Shown: one piece after another, positions 11,022-23,028 of the stretch
How positions within the stretch are numbered: position 1 is the first letter of the stretch
Layout of the letters: each line of letters opens with the position of its first letter
Assembly: GCA_021234155.1 (NCBI GenBank)
Contig: JAJEKV010000003.1
Location: forward strand, 23,904,874 to 23,968,873
DNA length: 64,000 nucleotides
Direction: 5' to 3'
Source of the DNA: Isoetes taiwanensis
Lineage: Eukaryota; Streptophyta; Lycopodiopsida; Isoetales; Isoetaceae
Position numbers and translations under genes: made by a program
Notes under the pieces: generated by a model
The model's database searches: none
Told to the model about the DNA's origin: nothing
Seen by the model: the letters and a program-made list of their open reading frames with translations, nothing else

Positions 11022-11660
11022 CTAATTTTTTGGCTTCTTTTCCGAGGACGGTTCCCCGATCTTTTTAACCTTTTCCAGATTTCTCCCAATGTATGCCCTG
11101 CACAGAAAATCGACGGGGTTCTTCTCGCAACAGTAGATACAGACCTTCCCGAAATCACAAATCAAAAGGTTATGTTGATAGTTCGATGACCTTTGTATCG
11201 CAGCATGAACCTGTAATCTGTTGAAGCACTGCATAGTTCGATCCATGTCTTGGCGCCTCACTGAGTCGTTCTTGTCGCCTAATACTCCTAGAACTTCCAG
11301 CAATCCCAGGGTATAGCCACTATCTCGCATGGACTGTGCATGATGAATTCGATCACAGTAAAGACAATGGACACGACCGCAACTGATGCATGATGGCAAG
11401 CCTCTGCTTAGGCACATACAACTATCAAAGCAGATGCACCAGGGATTAAGCTCCTCAAGGTCTGGATTGAACAGCACCGTGAGGTTGCCCGGCGTGCCAG
11501 AGCTGGAGCGCTTCTTGCCGACCTTCTTCTCCCCATCTAACTCCACCAGAACTTTCTTACCTTTGTCCATCAATGTTTCGGAGCTAGGCCGGAGGCTGAG
11601 ACGTGTTGGCGCTTCCCTGTTTGGCCTAAATTCCAGAGCTTGAAGCACTGAGGCACTCAA
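11022..11660 (-). CDS. Cys-rich 212-residue protein of unknown function
   Basis: A single uninterrupted ORF from Met at 11660. The first 75 residues are basic and Ser-rich (EKKVGKKRSSSGTPG). Residues about 93-130 hold a cluster WCICFDSCMCLSRG...CISCGRVHCLYCDRIH, a zinc-finger-like spacing of about eight Cys and two His. A second group VCIYCCEKN...FLC lies near residue 180. The C-terminus is Lys-rich. I do not recognise the family, and there is no signal peptide or membrane segment. It could be a small nuclear zinc-binding protein, or a host gene carried inside the CACTA element. The absence of stops over 639 bases supports coding. Confidence 0.5.
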   Translation of the reverse strand: MSASVLQALEFRPNREAPTRLSLRPSSETLMDKGKKVLVELDGEKKVGKKRSSSGTPGNLTVLFNPDLEELNPWCICFDSCMCLSRGLPSCISCGRVHCLYCDRIHHAQSMRDSGYTLGLLEVLGVLGDKNDSVRRQDMDRTMQCFNRLQVHAAIQRSSNYQHNLLICDFGKVCIYCCEKNPVDFLCRAYIGRNLEKVKKIGEPSSEKKPKN

Positions 11661-12493
11661 GGGCCGGAAGATCTTGAATTCTAAAAATGATCTTCACACT
11701 CACTCTTTCCTTCGTTATAACTGTTATATAGACTTTAGGGTATTTAGGGTTTACGAAATCTGTCAGCTTTTCCCGCCCACTTAATTCTGGCCGTCCACCT
11801 TAAATGCCAGTCTTGTCCTATCCTGTCACAAGGAGTTTCGTCTGCTAATCCCGGCCCCTTATCCCTAGCCCGTTAGCTGACACGTGTACACTTTCCTATT
11901 TTCCCTATATTTTCATTATTATGGCTATCGTAGTTACCATGATTACTACTATCCGTCACGTCTAATCATATGCACTAACTCCCGACGCTCTATATTTCAT
12001 ATAGTTTTACATATTTTCGATATTATCAGCACGTTTTCTATCCCGCCTCCGCTACGTGTCCCCTCCTTTGTCAGTGCACTTTCGATTGGCGTTCTTTCCC
12101 CACTATGCGTTCCACCCCCTTTGTTTCCCAAATTTTTCGGTTTTCCAATTTATCTATTTTATTTATTTTATTTTATTTTATTCCTATATCTATTTCTTAA
12201 CGGCTCTGAAATTTTGAAATTTTGAACCGCCCATCGCCGGAATCTTGAGCTCCTCCCCCCCGACTTTCCTCATCTTTTACATCCTTTTGCTCCATCCAAT
12301 TGTCTTGATCTAGCATTCGAATGTTGTAATCATACCCGGATATCTATCTGTTCCTTCTCGGCCCGAGCATACATTCTTGCATATTATCTAGATTATTTTC
12401 TAGGAAAGATAGACGTGCTCTAATCCTTTACAGGAATAATACTAATATATTAAGAGTCCGGGAAGTGCACTTAGCTGGTTATCGCCCATCGGT
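11661..12493 (-). other. non-coding stretch upstream of the Cys-rich ORF
   Basis: It could hold the promoter of the 11660-11022 gene, but no element can be defended. It is pyrimidine-rich between 11880 and 12340, with TTTTA runs near 12155-12190. Confidence 0.3.
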
Positions 12494-12731
12494 TCATACG
12501 CACTCGCCCTCGTCGTCCACGTCGCCCTCGCCCTCGAATATAGCGTATATTCGATAGAGCTCTGCATTCGATATATCATCACATTCATCGTCAGAGGAAG
12601 AGGAGCAATTAAGCACCACGTGCCTGTTTGTAATGACTGATTGCTTCTTTGAATTTCTGCGGGCTCCTTGTGCAGATGTTTCAGCACAATTATTTGAAGA
12701 ATTAGTAGATTGGCGGCGTTTCAATGACCTG
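12494..12731 (-). other. exon-like acidic segment, unknown
   Basis: On the minus strand an AG acceptor (TAATTGCAG) is followed by an open frame SLKRRQSTNSSNNCAETS... It continues into CSSSSDDECDD and EGEGDVDDEGECV, then a TGA. The composition (basic then acidic Ser/Asp/Glu-rich) fits the C-terminal tail of a nuclear protein. No upstream exon could be found, so this is a weak call. Confidence 0.25.
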
Positions 12732-14653
<1,922 letters not shown>

Positions 14654-14657
14654 CCAA

Positions 14658-15052
14658 GGGTATAAATTTGATAATGGTACCCCAAAATGCGCGAAAGCAC
14701 CAAGCACCTCAAGCACCTAAATTCGATCAAGGAATTGCAATTCTAATTTGTCAGAATTGCAATTGAAATGGACTAGTTTATTCCGGAATTGAAGAATGAT
14801 AGCAAGAACTGATATAAATTCCCGCCATCCAAGAAATCCCGCCATCCAGTAGAATCAACTAAGAAATCAATCTCGCGCCCAAAGAATCAATCCATATCAT
14901 CGATCCCTTCCTCCTCGAAAGAGGATTGCTATTTCTGGAATAACAACCTCAAAATTCGTTACTCTAAATTTTGATCGAGGAATAAGCACCTAAAGCACTT
15001 AAAGCAAGTGTCCCGACAGTGCTTTTGGGGTACCACTATCAAATTTACACCC
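14658..15052. mobile_element. MITE with ~30-bp terminal inverted repeats
   Basis: A 395-bp element. The left end begins GGGTATAAATTTGATAATGG and the right end, inverted, begins GGGTGTAAATTTGATAGTGG, with near identity over about 30 bp. Inner parts also pair (AGCACCTAAA near 14711, AGCACTTAAA near 14992). It is flanked by CCAA on both sides (14654-14657, 15053-15056), a likely 4-bp target duplication. It has no coding capacity and its superfamily is not clear. Confidence 0.7.
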
Positions 15053-15056
15053 CCAA

Positions 15057-15302
15057 TTGCAAATGGTAGAAGTTGTGGAGGCTGAGAATAGCACAAATGT
15101 TACTGACTTGCCAGAGTCTGACAGTAATTCAATCACTCCGATTGTTTTAGCAATTGAGACCATGACAGTAATAACCCAGGATGCTAGTGCAAGGTCCATT
15201 GATGGAACTTCCCAATCAGGAGTGAAAATGCTATCCCAGTATCATAATGATGAGACATGCATTCCAAGCCTATGCCTGTTTGGCAAAATATGCATGCAGT
15301 AA
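15057..15302 (+). other. small ORF of unknown meaning
   Basis: An 81-codon open frame starting just after the MITE (MQMVEVVEAENSTNVTDLPESD...). It resembles nothing I know and may be coding remnant of the disrupted CACTA gene. The MITE could have landed inside the same frame. Confidence 0.2.
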
Positions 15303-15478
15303 CAAATAAACAAGACATTTGCAACCAAGAAATCTCTCCAAGACATTTGCAACCAAGAAATTAAAAACATCTAAGAATGCAAATTAGATCTGACCTCTCC
15401 TTCGGCACCATTTCCATTTGATTTTTCTCCTTTTCTTTCATTGATGGCCTGAACCAATAAACAAATTCATTGATGGCA

Positions 15479-16178
15479 TGTACTACAAATTCATTGTTTA
15501 GTAGTACAGATGCGTCCAGGTCAGGACTTAAACTGTATCTAGATGCTACTTTCCTTCGCAAGCTCTGGGATGCAGAGGCTCTGACGCACGTTAAGCTGGC
15601 ACACTATCAGCAGCAAGTCAATCCTAGGCTCACAAGAGGCCCACACCAGTACTTGTACACCCAGCTGCCCATGAAGAAGCGCAGACTTATAGCTTCCATT
15701 CGCACGGGTGCACATCGCCTCCGCATTGAAACATGGCGTTGGGCTCGAGAAGCACGAGAGCAAAGGCTTTGCCAGTGTTGCCACCAGGGCGCCATTGAGG
15801 ATGAATGTCATGCCCTCCAGATCTGCCCAGCATTTGCCCATATCCGGGAGCAATATGTTCAATTATTAGTGCCTGGCCAGCCGTTGCATCAGTTATTGAC
15901 TACGGCGTCAGTGGGTTTGTTGGGGTCATACCTCCAGGAGGTTATGGATGCACGGACTCGTTTGTGTCCTACGGGACGGCATTGAATTGTCCTATGCAAT
16001 TGTACAGTGTGCCAGCATGCTTATTACTGCTAAGGTTTTTCCCTCGAAAACCCTTCGGAGCGGGGGTTTTTTAATCCTGTCAGTAATACGCTTGCTGCTC
16101 TTTTTGTTTGGGTCCCATAGGCCAATTGGCCTCCGTGGACGCTAAAAACCTATTCTATTCTATTCTATTCTATTCTTA
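15479..16178 (+). mobile_element. 5'-truncated LINE, 3' end only
   Basis: A second LINE fragment. An open frame to 15985 encodes the end of ORF2, with LTRGPHQYLYTQLPMKKRRL, RIETWRWAREAREQ and the zinc-binding pattern RLCQCCHQGAIEDECHALQI (CxxC...H....C), which aligns with the C-terminus of the first LINE. The 3' UTR carries a GGCC stem (AGGCCAATTGGCCT, about 16119-16132) and ends in five TTCTA units at about 16151-16175. The 5' edge is approximate, and I could not define a target duplication. Confidence 0.75.
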
Positions 16179-16615
16179 TTGCAATTTCTGAACTATAATC
16201 TTATCCTATATTGTTGTCCTTACAAAAATAAAGGATCAACTATCTGAAGCAGTTATATATTTACATGCATAAATTATAAGCATGTGTTTGAGGAGCACAC
16301 AAGTCGGTGTAATTGTTAAGTTATACTGGCACATAGGTCATATTCAAAAAACTGTATGCTCTCAAACTTGAATTTTAATTCATCTCAACTACTTGAATAT
16401 CAAACCAGAAAGTTTTTCTATAGTACATTTAGGGTTGTGAATATTTGTACTTTGTCCAACATAACATAAAGTCTCAAATACCACATACGCAAAATCTATA
16501 TTTTGAACTCTATACCAATGAATCTTAAAAGTTCCTCTATTTTACCCTTGCCCCTCCAAGCCACATTGTCTATTCTATCCAACAATCAAACGACCACCTC
16601 TTCAAATTGTTACTA

Positions 16616-16644
16616 GGCCCGGCAACGCTAGGCACCATAACTAG
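16616..16644 (+). mobile_element. Helitron 3' terminus (degenerate)
   Basis: GGCCCGGCAACGCTAGGC can form an imperfect hairpin, followed by ACCATAACTAG and then T. Helitrons end in a short GC-rich hairpin about 10 bases before a CTRR end and insert ahead of T. The same terminus with a perfect stem is at 55201-55227. Upstream sequence (CAATCAAACGACCACC, TTCAAATTGT) also matches between the two. The 5' end (TC...) was not located. Confidence 0.7.
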
Positions 16645-16646
16645 TA

Positions 16647-16910
16647 TATTTTAAATGTTGATAATTGTGGAGTATCCTACAAAGCCAATTGACAGAGAAT
16701 TACTTCCTTACATAAAATTTGCTTCTTCTTCTTCTTTTTCTTCTACATAAACTCCCAATGTTGTTAGTTAGGGAAGGACCATAAAGACTCTAAACTTGAT
16801 CTGGAAATCTAAGGTGGTTATTTAAGCCAATTAGGAATATAATTTTCTACAAGTTGGGGGCAACAAATAATGTGGTACGTATAAGAGAGTGATGTTACCA
16901 CCTAAAATGA
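16647..16910 (+). repeat. direct repeat, copy a
   Basis: Matches 18180-18408 in the same orientation with few changes. Shared blocks include TTTTAAATGTTGATAATTG, ACTTGATCTGGAAATCTAAG and CTACAAGTTGGGGGCAAC. This copy has an extra TTC-rich stretch of about 30 bases (16720-16745). It starts right after the Helitron 3' end. Confidence 0.8.
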
Positions 16911-18179
16911 ATAGATGACGACTAAGTGGATGATTTGTCGATAGATATGTTGCCAGATAGAAAATAAAAAATGCAGAAAAGGTGGTGCAATTATAGAGCG
17001 CGTTGTTGTCGCATTATCTCGAGTTTATCTACCCTCCACATGAACTTGATTGGTTGTTGAAGCTTTGGGAGCATTGTCTATAGATTCATTTTGTCTTTAC
17101 AATATAAAGCTTCAAGTATCTACAACACAATAATCTCCATTTTGATGGAGTAGTAGATTTTCGAGTGGTGGCCATTCTAGAACAAGCTACAACAGTGTAC
17201 TAGAGAGAACTCGAGGAAAACATTCCAGCAGCTTCATAGAAAGAGTAATTGGTCGCATCTCATTCAAATATTTTCCTTCAAAACATGAGTTCAATGAAGA
17301 AATGAGAAAATTAAGAGAAGATATGAGTGCTTCTGCTAGAAACACTGAGTCTTTCGAGCAGTTAACATAATAAATTAGACCTTAAGCTTTGTGTACAATG
17401 AATGTGTGGCTATTACATAATGCAACCATTGAGGACAAGGATATCTAAACAATCCATTGAATCACTGCTAGCACATATAATATAGCTTATTAAGGTCTAA
17501 TCACATTAGTGCTAGAATGGGAAAAGGAAGAGGGTCATCCCATGTATATTGCCATCTATTTTCCTCCAACAAAGACCTACTCAGTGCTAATTACTTTTCA
17601 CTTGCATGCTATTAGTTGAATTTGCTTTACAATTGGAAACGGTTAAAGCCTTAGTCTTGGATATGTATTTCTTTGCATCATTTAGAGGGAGATATATAAC
17701 TCACTTGAAGGAGATCAACATGTTTTAATCATTTCTAATGGTCCAAATTAATATAGGAGGAGCTTTTTACATTCGTTGGAGACCATTGGCCTATAAGATG
17801 CATATAGTCATGCACCTTGCATGTTGACCTATTGGACCAACTACTTGTAACAAATGGAAACCGCTAGACGAAACTTCAAGTGGGTTAAGGTTCTCTCAAT
17901 TATCTTTCGAACATGGGACTCATGCACATAACTGAGATCAACATATAGAATATAGAATCTTGGATATTCTCTTTGAAAGTAAAGGGATATGAATGATTGG
18001 TCAATAAACATCCCTTTATGCGTTATTTAGTACATATTATTGTAGCACATACAAGGATGACATAACCAAATGAATTTAAATAGTCAACAATAGAGAAGGA
18101 GAATCGTCTTAATTTTGATTGGGATAGGTACACTTCATATGTAAGACAACAAAATATCCTTGATTGTAGTAGGTATATG
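16911..18179 (+). other. unassigned DNA between direct repeats
   Basis: About 1.3 kb with no open frame of note. It may be the interior of an element whose ends are the two direct repeats, but no PBS, polypurine tract or protein is visible. Confidence 0.3.
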
Positions 18180-18408
18180 TATTTTAAATGTTGATAATTG
18201 TAGACTACCCTACAAAGCCAATTGACACAGAATTACTTCTTCACATAAACACCCAATGTTATTAGTTAGGAAAGGACCATAAAGACACTAAACTTGATCT
18301 GGAAATCTAAGCAGGTTATTTAAGCCAATTAGGAATTTAGTTTTCTACAAGTTGGGGGCAACAAATAATGTGGTAGGTATAAGAGAGTGATGTTACCACC
18401 TGAAATGA
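18180..18408 (+). repeat. direct repeat, copy b
   Basis: Partner of 16647-16910. It ends shortly before the TNP2 exon, in a region (GATTCATTGATGGCCTG, 18421) that is also partly repeated at 15437. Confidence 0.8.
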
Positions 18409-18512
18409 AACTAACTGGACGATTCATTGATGGCCTGTACTACTAAACAAATTCTATGCAATTATGTTACTTCTATCAACTATAAGTTCAAATAATGTGC
18501 TTATATACACAG

Positions 18513-20105
18513 GTACATCTGATGATACATATTCCAAACGAGATAAGGTTGGCAGGACCTGCTCCTAGTAGATGGATGTTTTTTCTAGAGCGCTACATGA
18601 AGGTGCTCAAAAATTTTGTTCGTCAAATGGCAAAACCAGAGGGTTGCATGGCTGAAGGTCATCTTATACAAGAAACGCTATTTTATCTAAACGATGCCAC
18701 CACATCTTGCCATCCTGATGGTCCAAAATTGTGGGAGAAAGAAGAACCCAAGGAAATTACATCAGAAGTATTACAGGGTAATGGTGTAGAACGAAGTCTG
18801 AGTGATGACATGCTTCTTGCAGTAAACACATTTGTTCTTAATAATACTGCAAGTTTACAACCATGGAGGGACTTGCATGAAACTGCTAAGGAGGATGCAC
18901 GAAGAAGGTCAACAGAGCGATCAACAAGACAATCTATTCCAGATGTAATGAATAATGCATGGTTATTGGCTTGTATGGACGAAGATAAAGATTGTGGTCA
19001 AGTTATTCCATATGATGATTATGAGCTTGCACTTGGTTGTAGTAGAAAGGTATCAGAAATCTTTGATTCAAAGTTTCATTCTTTTTATACTACATTACTC
19101 ATCATTATTATTTTGTTCTAGGCGCGATTCTATACTTCAATGTGGGCATACGGGCAGCATTTTCGCATAAACAATGTGGATAAGCATAGGGTTACATTTG
19201 ATTCAGGTATCAGCTCAGAATTTGAACAAAAAAGTCAATCTAGCAACAGGGATCACAATCTTCTGGAGAGTAGCCTGAATTACATGGGAATCCTGACAGA
19301 CATTATTGAGTTGGATTATCGTAGCTTTCATGTAAATGTTTTCAAGGCGCGATGGTTCAAAGTTGTATACAGAGGTCGTGGCAAGACAGTTAGGACTCAT
19401 CCATCAGGATTTCCAGAAGTGGATTCTTCAAAGGTATTGCCTGAGATGAAAGAACCTTTTGTCTTTCCAAGTCAGGTTGAGCAGATATTTATCCATGAGA
19501 ATCCTAATGACACAAACTGGTGGATTGTCGTACATTGTCAACCGCGGGCACGACGCATAATTGCTTTATCCGTAGATGAAAATAACGTGGAAGAGCTCTC
19601 TCATGATATTCATACTGAGGTTGATGATGATTTTGATGGCGGCGGCGGCATTCATGTCGATGTTGCTGCTGATGATGATTTTGGTGGTGGTGGTGGTGGT
19701 GAGGGTGTTATGGGTATTGCTAATGATGTTGATGATGACTCATTGTTGCATGAAGCAGAAGATGGAGAACTGGCAGATATTGGTATCAACATTGAAGAGG
19801 AGAGTGCATATTTGGGAGAAGATTTGCTTGAGGATGATACTGATGAACATGTTCCTTTAGAATCATCGTTGGCACATTCACAAAGAGAGGAAGTTGATAA
19901 AGAAGCAACTTATGTGCTTCGATCTCCATTCAATTCGCCAATCCATATTCGTGGTCATGATGAGGATTATATTGAAGATGAAGAAATTGCGGGACATGTA
20001 CATGATCATTCTGAAGCAATTAGTGGTTTGGCTCTTCGTCTATATCTAGATGATGACGAGGTGCAGGACATTGAGCATGATCTAAGTGAACAAATTGATA
20101 TATGA
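18513..20105 (+). CDS. CACTA transposon TNP2-like transposase, C-terminal part
   Basis: Two exons, 18513-19049 and 19122-20105, joined by a 72-base GT-AG intron in phase 0. Exon 1 follows an ACACAG acceptor and encodes the DUF4218 region of TNP2 transposases: HIPNEIRLAGPAPSRWMFFL, ERYMKVLKNFVRQMAKPEG and CMAEGHLIQETLFY. Exon 2 begins ARFYTSMWAYGQHFRINN and contains the DUF4216 region: YMGILTDIIELDY, VFKARWFKV, then PFVFPSQVEQIFIHENPND and WWIVVHCQPRARR. The last 150 residues are acidic and Gly/Asp-rich. The catalytic transposase part that should precede DUF4218 was not found in the window. The element is therefore probably internally deleted, or its 5' half was replaced by the insertions at 14.6-18.4 kb. 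No stops interrupt the part that remains. Confidence 0.85.
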
Positions 20106-20715
20106 TATGATTAATCAGCATTGTCAATCTTATTGCTATAATTATTATGATATAGATCATTTGATGTTGAGCATTGCATTATCTTCCTGATCACTTTGCT
20201 CCTTCATGTTGCCAAGTACCCTTCACCATTATCTTCCCCTCCAACTGACTATTGTTCGAGTATCCAAATCATTCTTGGATTCTTCGAAGTATTATCCCTT
20301 GGTGCAATACTATATCTATAATGATGTATAAAAGTATTAGGCAAATGTTGTAGTGACTTAGTTATAATATTGCTTAAATTTTGTTACAACAACCACCTCA
20401 AATTGCAATATAAAATTGACAAATCCTGTTCAAAATTCCGTCAAAATATTAGATGAAATTTTGGATAACATTTTGTCATAAGTCTTAAAAAAAGGTTGGC
20501 ACAACTTTGCTATAATATTGTTCAAAAGTTGTTGCAATAACCTAATTAAGTTGCGCTAAAAAGTTGACAAAAAGGAGGTCATTCTTTTGACGAAATTTTT
20601 GACGCTATGCACTAGACACAATTTTGACACAATACAAACACGTTGTGTCAAGATAATAGCGTTCGACACAAAGTTGTCACTGGACCTATGGCTTGTCACA
20701 AGGGTTGACACTATA
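20106..20715 (+). other. CACTA 3' subterminal region
   Basis: Non-coding DNA between the transposase stop and the terminal repeat. From about 20340 it carries short motifs repeated in both orientations (TTGTTACAACAACC, GTTGTTGCAATAACC, TTGACACAA, GTTGTCACT). Such subterminal repeats are the binding sites of the CACTA accessory protein. Confidence 0.5.
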
Positions 20716-20735
20716 CCCCCCATCCTCTTGTAGTG
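20716..20735 (+). mobile_element. CACTA 3' terminal inverted repeat
   Basis: Read on the minus strand the end is CACTACAAGAGGATGGGGGG, the typical CACTACAAGA start of plant CACTA elements. It lies about 630 bases after the TNP2 stop codon, in the expected orientation. A 3-bp duplication would be ACA (20736-20738). The matching 5' end is not in the window. Confidence 0.75.
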
Positions 20736-21109
20736 ACATTATAATCACGCCCTAAAATGTTAGCCAGCTTTTGAACATTCTATGCTTGACTTAAATCTAG
20801 CATTATAGAAAGTAGTGTGAATCATTGTTTATTTGCAGATGGATTCTTTAAAGCATATCAAGGAGCGTATAAACCTAGAATATGAAATGCTTGGAGGGTC
20901 TTTTGTTTTATAGGTTTGTCTAGATGTCTTGTCAGGGATTCACATTATATTTCAACATTGCTACACTCACATCTACACTCCGTTTATAATATGCATAGTA
21001 GTTCAAGAAATGCATCATGCAGTATGGGAAAAGTCCAGTATGGGAAAAGTGTTGGGACTACATCTTAGGATATTAGGAAGAAACCATATGAATGTTTGGT
21101 TTCATTTAG

Positions 21110-21113
<4 letters not shown>

Positions 21114-21153
<40 letters not shown>

Positions 21154-21508
21154 AGGAAACGGCAGAAATTGTATTACTGTATATGAGATTACATAGTTAT
21201 ACAAAAAACCAGGGATTATCCATCCATGGAAAAAGTGTTGACATCAGATTGTCAACGGCCCTATAATGCCCACTAGGAATAACTGAAGTAGAAAAACACT
21301 TTAAACCAAGAGTTCAGAGTTTAGCAAGACAAAGTTAAAGCCTTAGCTCATAATATATCTGGGACTCCATCAAGAGTGATAACAGCATAGGCCTCATCAG
21401 TATGCAGAAACATCAGGTCATCCAGCTCATTGGGCCCAAATCCGGTAGAGTCTAGCAAGTGCATTATCCAGGAATCACGTGCATCTTCATGTATCTTCTT
21501 CTTCAGCT
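21114..21508 (-). pseudogene. processed (retrotransposed) pseudogene, 5'-truncated
   Basis: On the minus strand an open frame of about 53 codons (IHEDARDSWIMHLLDSTGFG, PNELDDLMFLHTDEAYAVIT) runs to a TGA at 21348-21350. It is followed by ~190 bases of 3' UTR and a run of about 38 A (plus-strand T run at 21114-21152). The unit is bracketed by CATTTAGGCCC and CATTTAGGCC followed by T runs (21103 and 21509), a target duplication of 10-15 bp. Poly(A), truncation and target duplication together indicate LINE-mediated retroposition of an mRNA. The parent gene is not recognised. The long intact A run suggests a young insertion. Confidence 0.8.
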
Positions 21509-21522
21509 CATTTAGGCCTTTT

Positions 21523-21925
21523 TAACTGCCATTTTGATCATAAATACAGATTGATTTTTTATTTTTTTGTGTGTTAAATTGTGTTTATTTCACTAGCTAC
21601 TTTACTTTGTGGAATTCCTTACAAATCTCATGTATGGGGTTGCATGACAATGTGTTCATGTGATTTCTTACTTACTCTACTAAACTCTTTTAATCCTTTT
21701 TTAAATATATGTATTACTAATTTCTAGATATATATCTTAAGGTAGCTTTAAGTAGTGCATTGTAGCTGTGATTCTTTCTTCATAGTCTTGCGGATCAGTT
21801 CACTTAATTATTCACGATAGGTTATACAGAGAATCTTTTTGCGCCATACATATGAAATGCTGGTTTGGTGCAGTGTTCCTTTTCTTAAATATTTTATGGA
21901 TTCGCAACTTGCCTCGGTATGTCTT
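21523..21925. other. unassigned AT-rich stretch
   Basis: No gene or repeat recognised between the processed pseudogene and the hairpin module. Confidence 0.4.
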
Positions 21926-21930
21926 GATAT

Positions 21931-22426
21931 CTAATACAAACCATTAACACACAACTACCATTAACATTATTAACACAAACCATTGTATTTAATACATTTA
22001 AATTAAAATCCCCCTTAAACCCCCTTTGGTTTGGGTGCATATTCACACGGGGGGTTACGTAGGGCAGCGAGAGCCCCTAAAATATATTTATAATACATGT
22101 ACAAAATTAACACCATTAAGTACATTCTCTCAAACCTTATAGTATTTTGCAAACCTTAATATACAGTGTACAAAAACTTGTACATGCATACCCCACAAAT
22201 GAGGATCGCTATGTACGGTCCAGATCTTGGAATAAAGGGGTTATATGCCCACCCGACAGCTCTCGTTGCCCGGAGTAACCCCCGTGTGAATATGCACCCA
22301 AACCAAAGGGGGTTTGAGGGGGATTTTAATTTAAATGTATTAAATACAATGGTTTGTGTTAATAATGTTAATGGTAGTTGTGTGTTGATTGTTATATTAA
22401 AAAAAAAATTGGGCCCTTCGGGCCCT
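21931..22426 (-). repeat. hairpin module, copy outside the 11.2-kb element
   Basis: Arms about 21943-22095 and 22245-22395 contain CCCCCTTTGGTTTGGGTGCA and its inverse. The ~150-base core has CGAGGATCGCTATGTACGG. The GGGCCC palindrome lies on the right (22411-22425), so the module is inverted relative to copy 1. The left arm is truncated next to GATAT (21926-21930), the same target word as in copy 1. No matching element start was found to the right; the 11.2-kb element begins 28 bases further on and may have separated the two ends. Confidence 0.75.
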
Positions 22427-22440
22427 AACTTCAGTTAGCC

Positions 22441-22453
22441 TGTTTATGTAAGT
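22441..22453 (+). repeat. 13-bp direct repeat, left copy
   Basis: TGTTTATGTAAGT, identical to 33649-33661. Interpreted as the target site duplication of the 11.2-kb element. Confidence 0.65.
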
Positions 22454-22489
22454 GCCAAGAAATATACGGGTAAAAGCATGAAAGGGTGT
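22454..22489 (+). repeat. left terminal inverted repeat
   Basis: The inner part GGGTAAAAGCATGAAAGGG (from 22468) is identical to the inverse of 33612-33633. The outer 14 bases match only weakly. Confidence 0.7.
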
Positions 22490-22745
22490 CTATAAATGTA
22501 GCCCTTTTTGTACATATACATATGTACCGAATGCACATTTTTGGAATAACTGTCATCATGACCAGCTAGTAACTGCCATGATTAATGGCTATCCACTACT
22601 CTGAACCCGCAATTATCGGATTTTGAAATTCTTTCCCAAATTCTTTCTTGGTTTGCCTCTCGTTCACTATCCCGCCCCGCCTTCTCTCTCGCTTGGATTC
22701 CGATCCACGAATTCTTCATCTAGCTATGGCCCCAAAACGCCCCGG

Positions 22746-23028
22746 ATGAGTGCTTGCTCATCACCACAGCCCAAGCAAGATGCCGGTGCTTCCGGCGGTG
22801 GAATTTTACCTCCAAGGAGTTTACGTTTGGGTTCTGAGGTGATCCAAGCCAAAGACCTCCGTGAGAAACATGCAGAGGCCCACATACCCAACCTAGAGAT
22901 GGTTATGAACGAGGTATGGGGTGAAGCTCCAAAAAACAGACGAGGATTCAAGGAAGGGAGAATCCAGAACGCATGGAAAGATGATTTTTTTAAATATTAT
23001 GAATTGGTTTATGGCAAGAAACAGGTTA
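22746..23028 (+). pseudogene. first coding segment of the Ulp1-like element gene
   Basis: An open frame from Met 22746 (MSACSSPQPKQDAGASGGGI) through SLRLGSEVIQAKDLREKHAE and AWKDDFFKYYELVYGKKQ. It is cut at 23028 by the palindromic insertion. Charged and probably helical; no known domain. It lies just inside the left inverted repeat, the position of a first exon. Whether it belongs to the same transcript as 24927-25611 is inference from order and strand. Confidence 0.45.

Noticed and set aside
20929-21186. 85-codon ORF on the plus strand across the T-run.
   Set aside because: It reads through the poly(A) tail of the minus-strand processed pseudogene as poly-Phe; an artefact.
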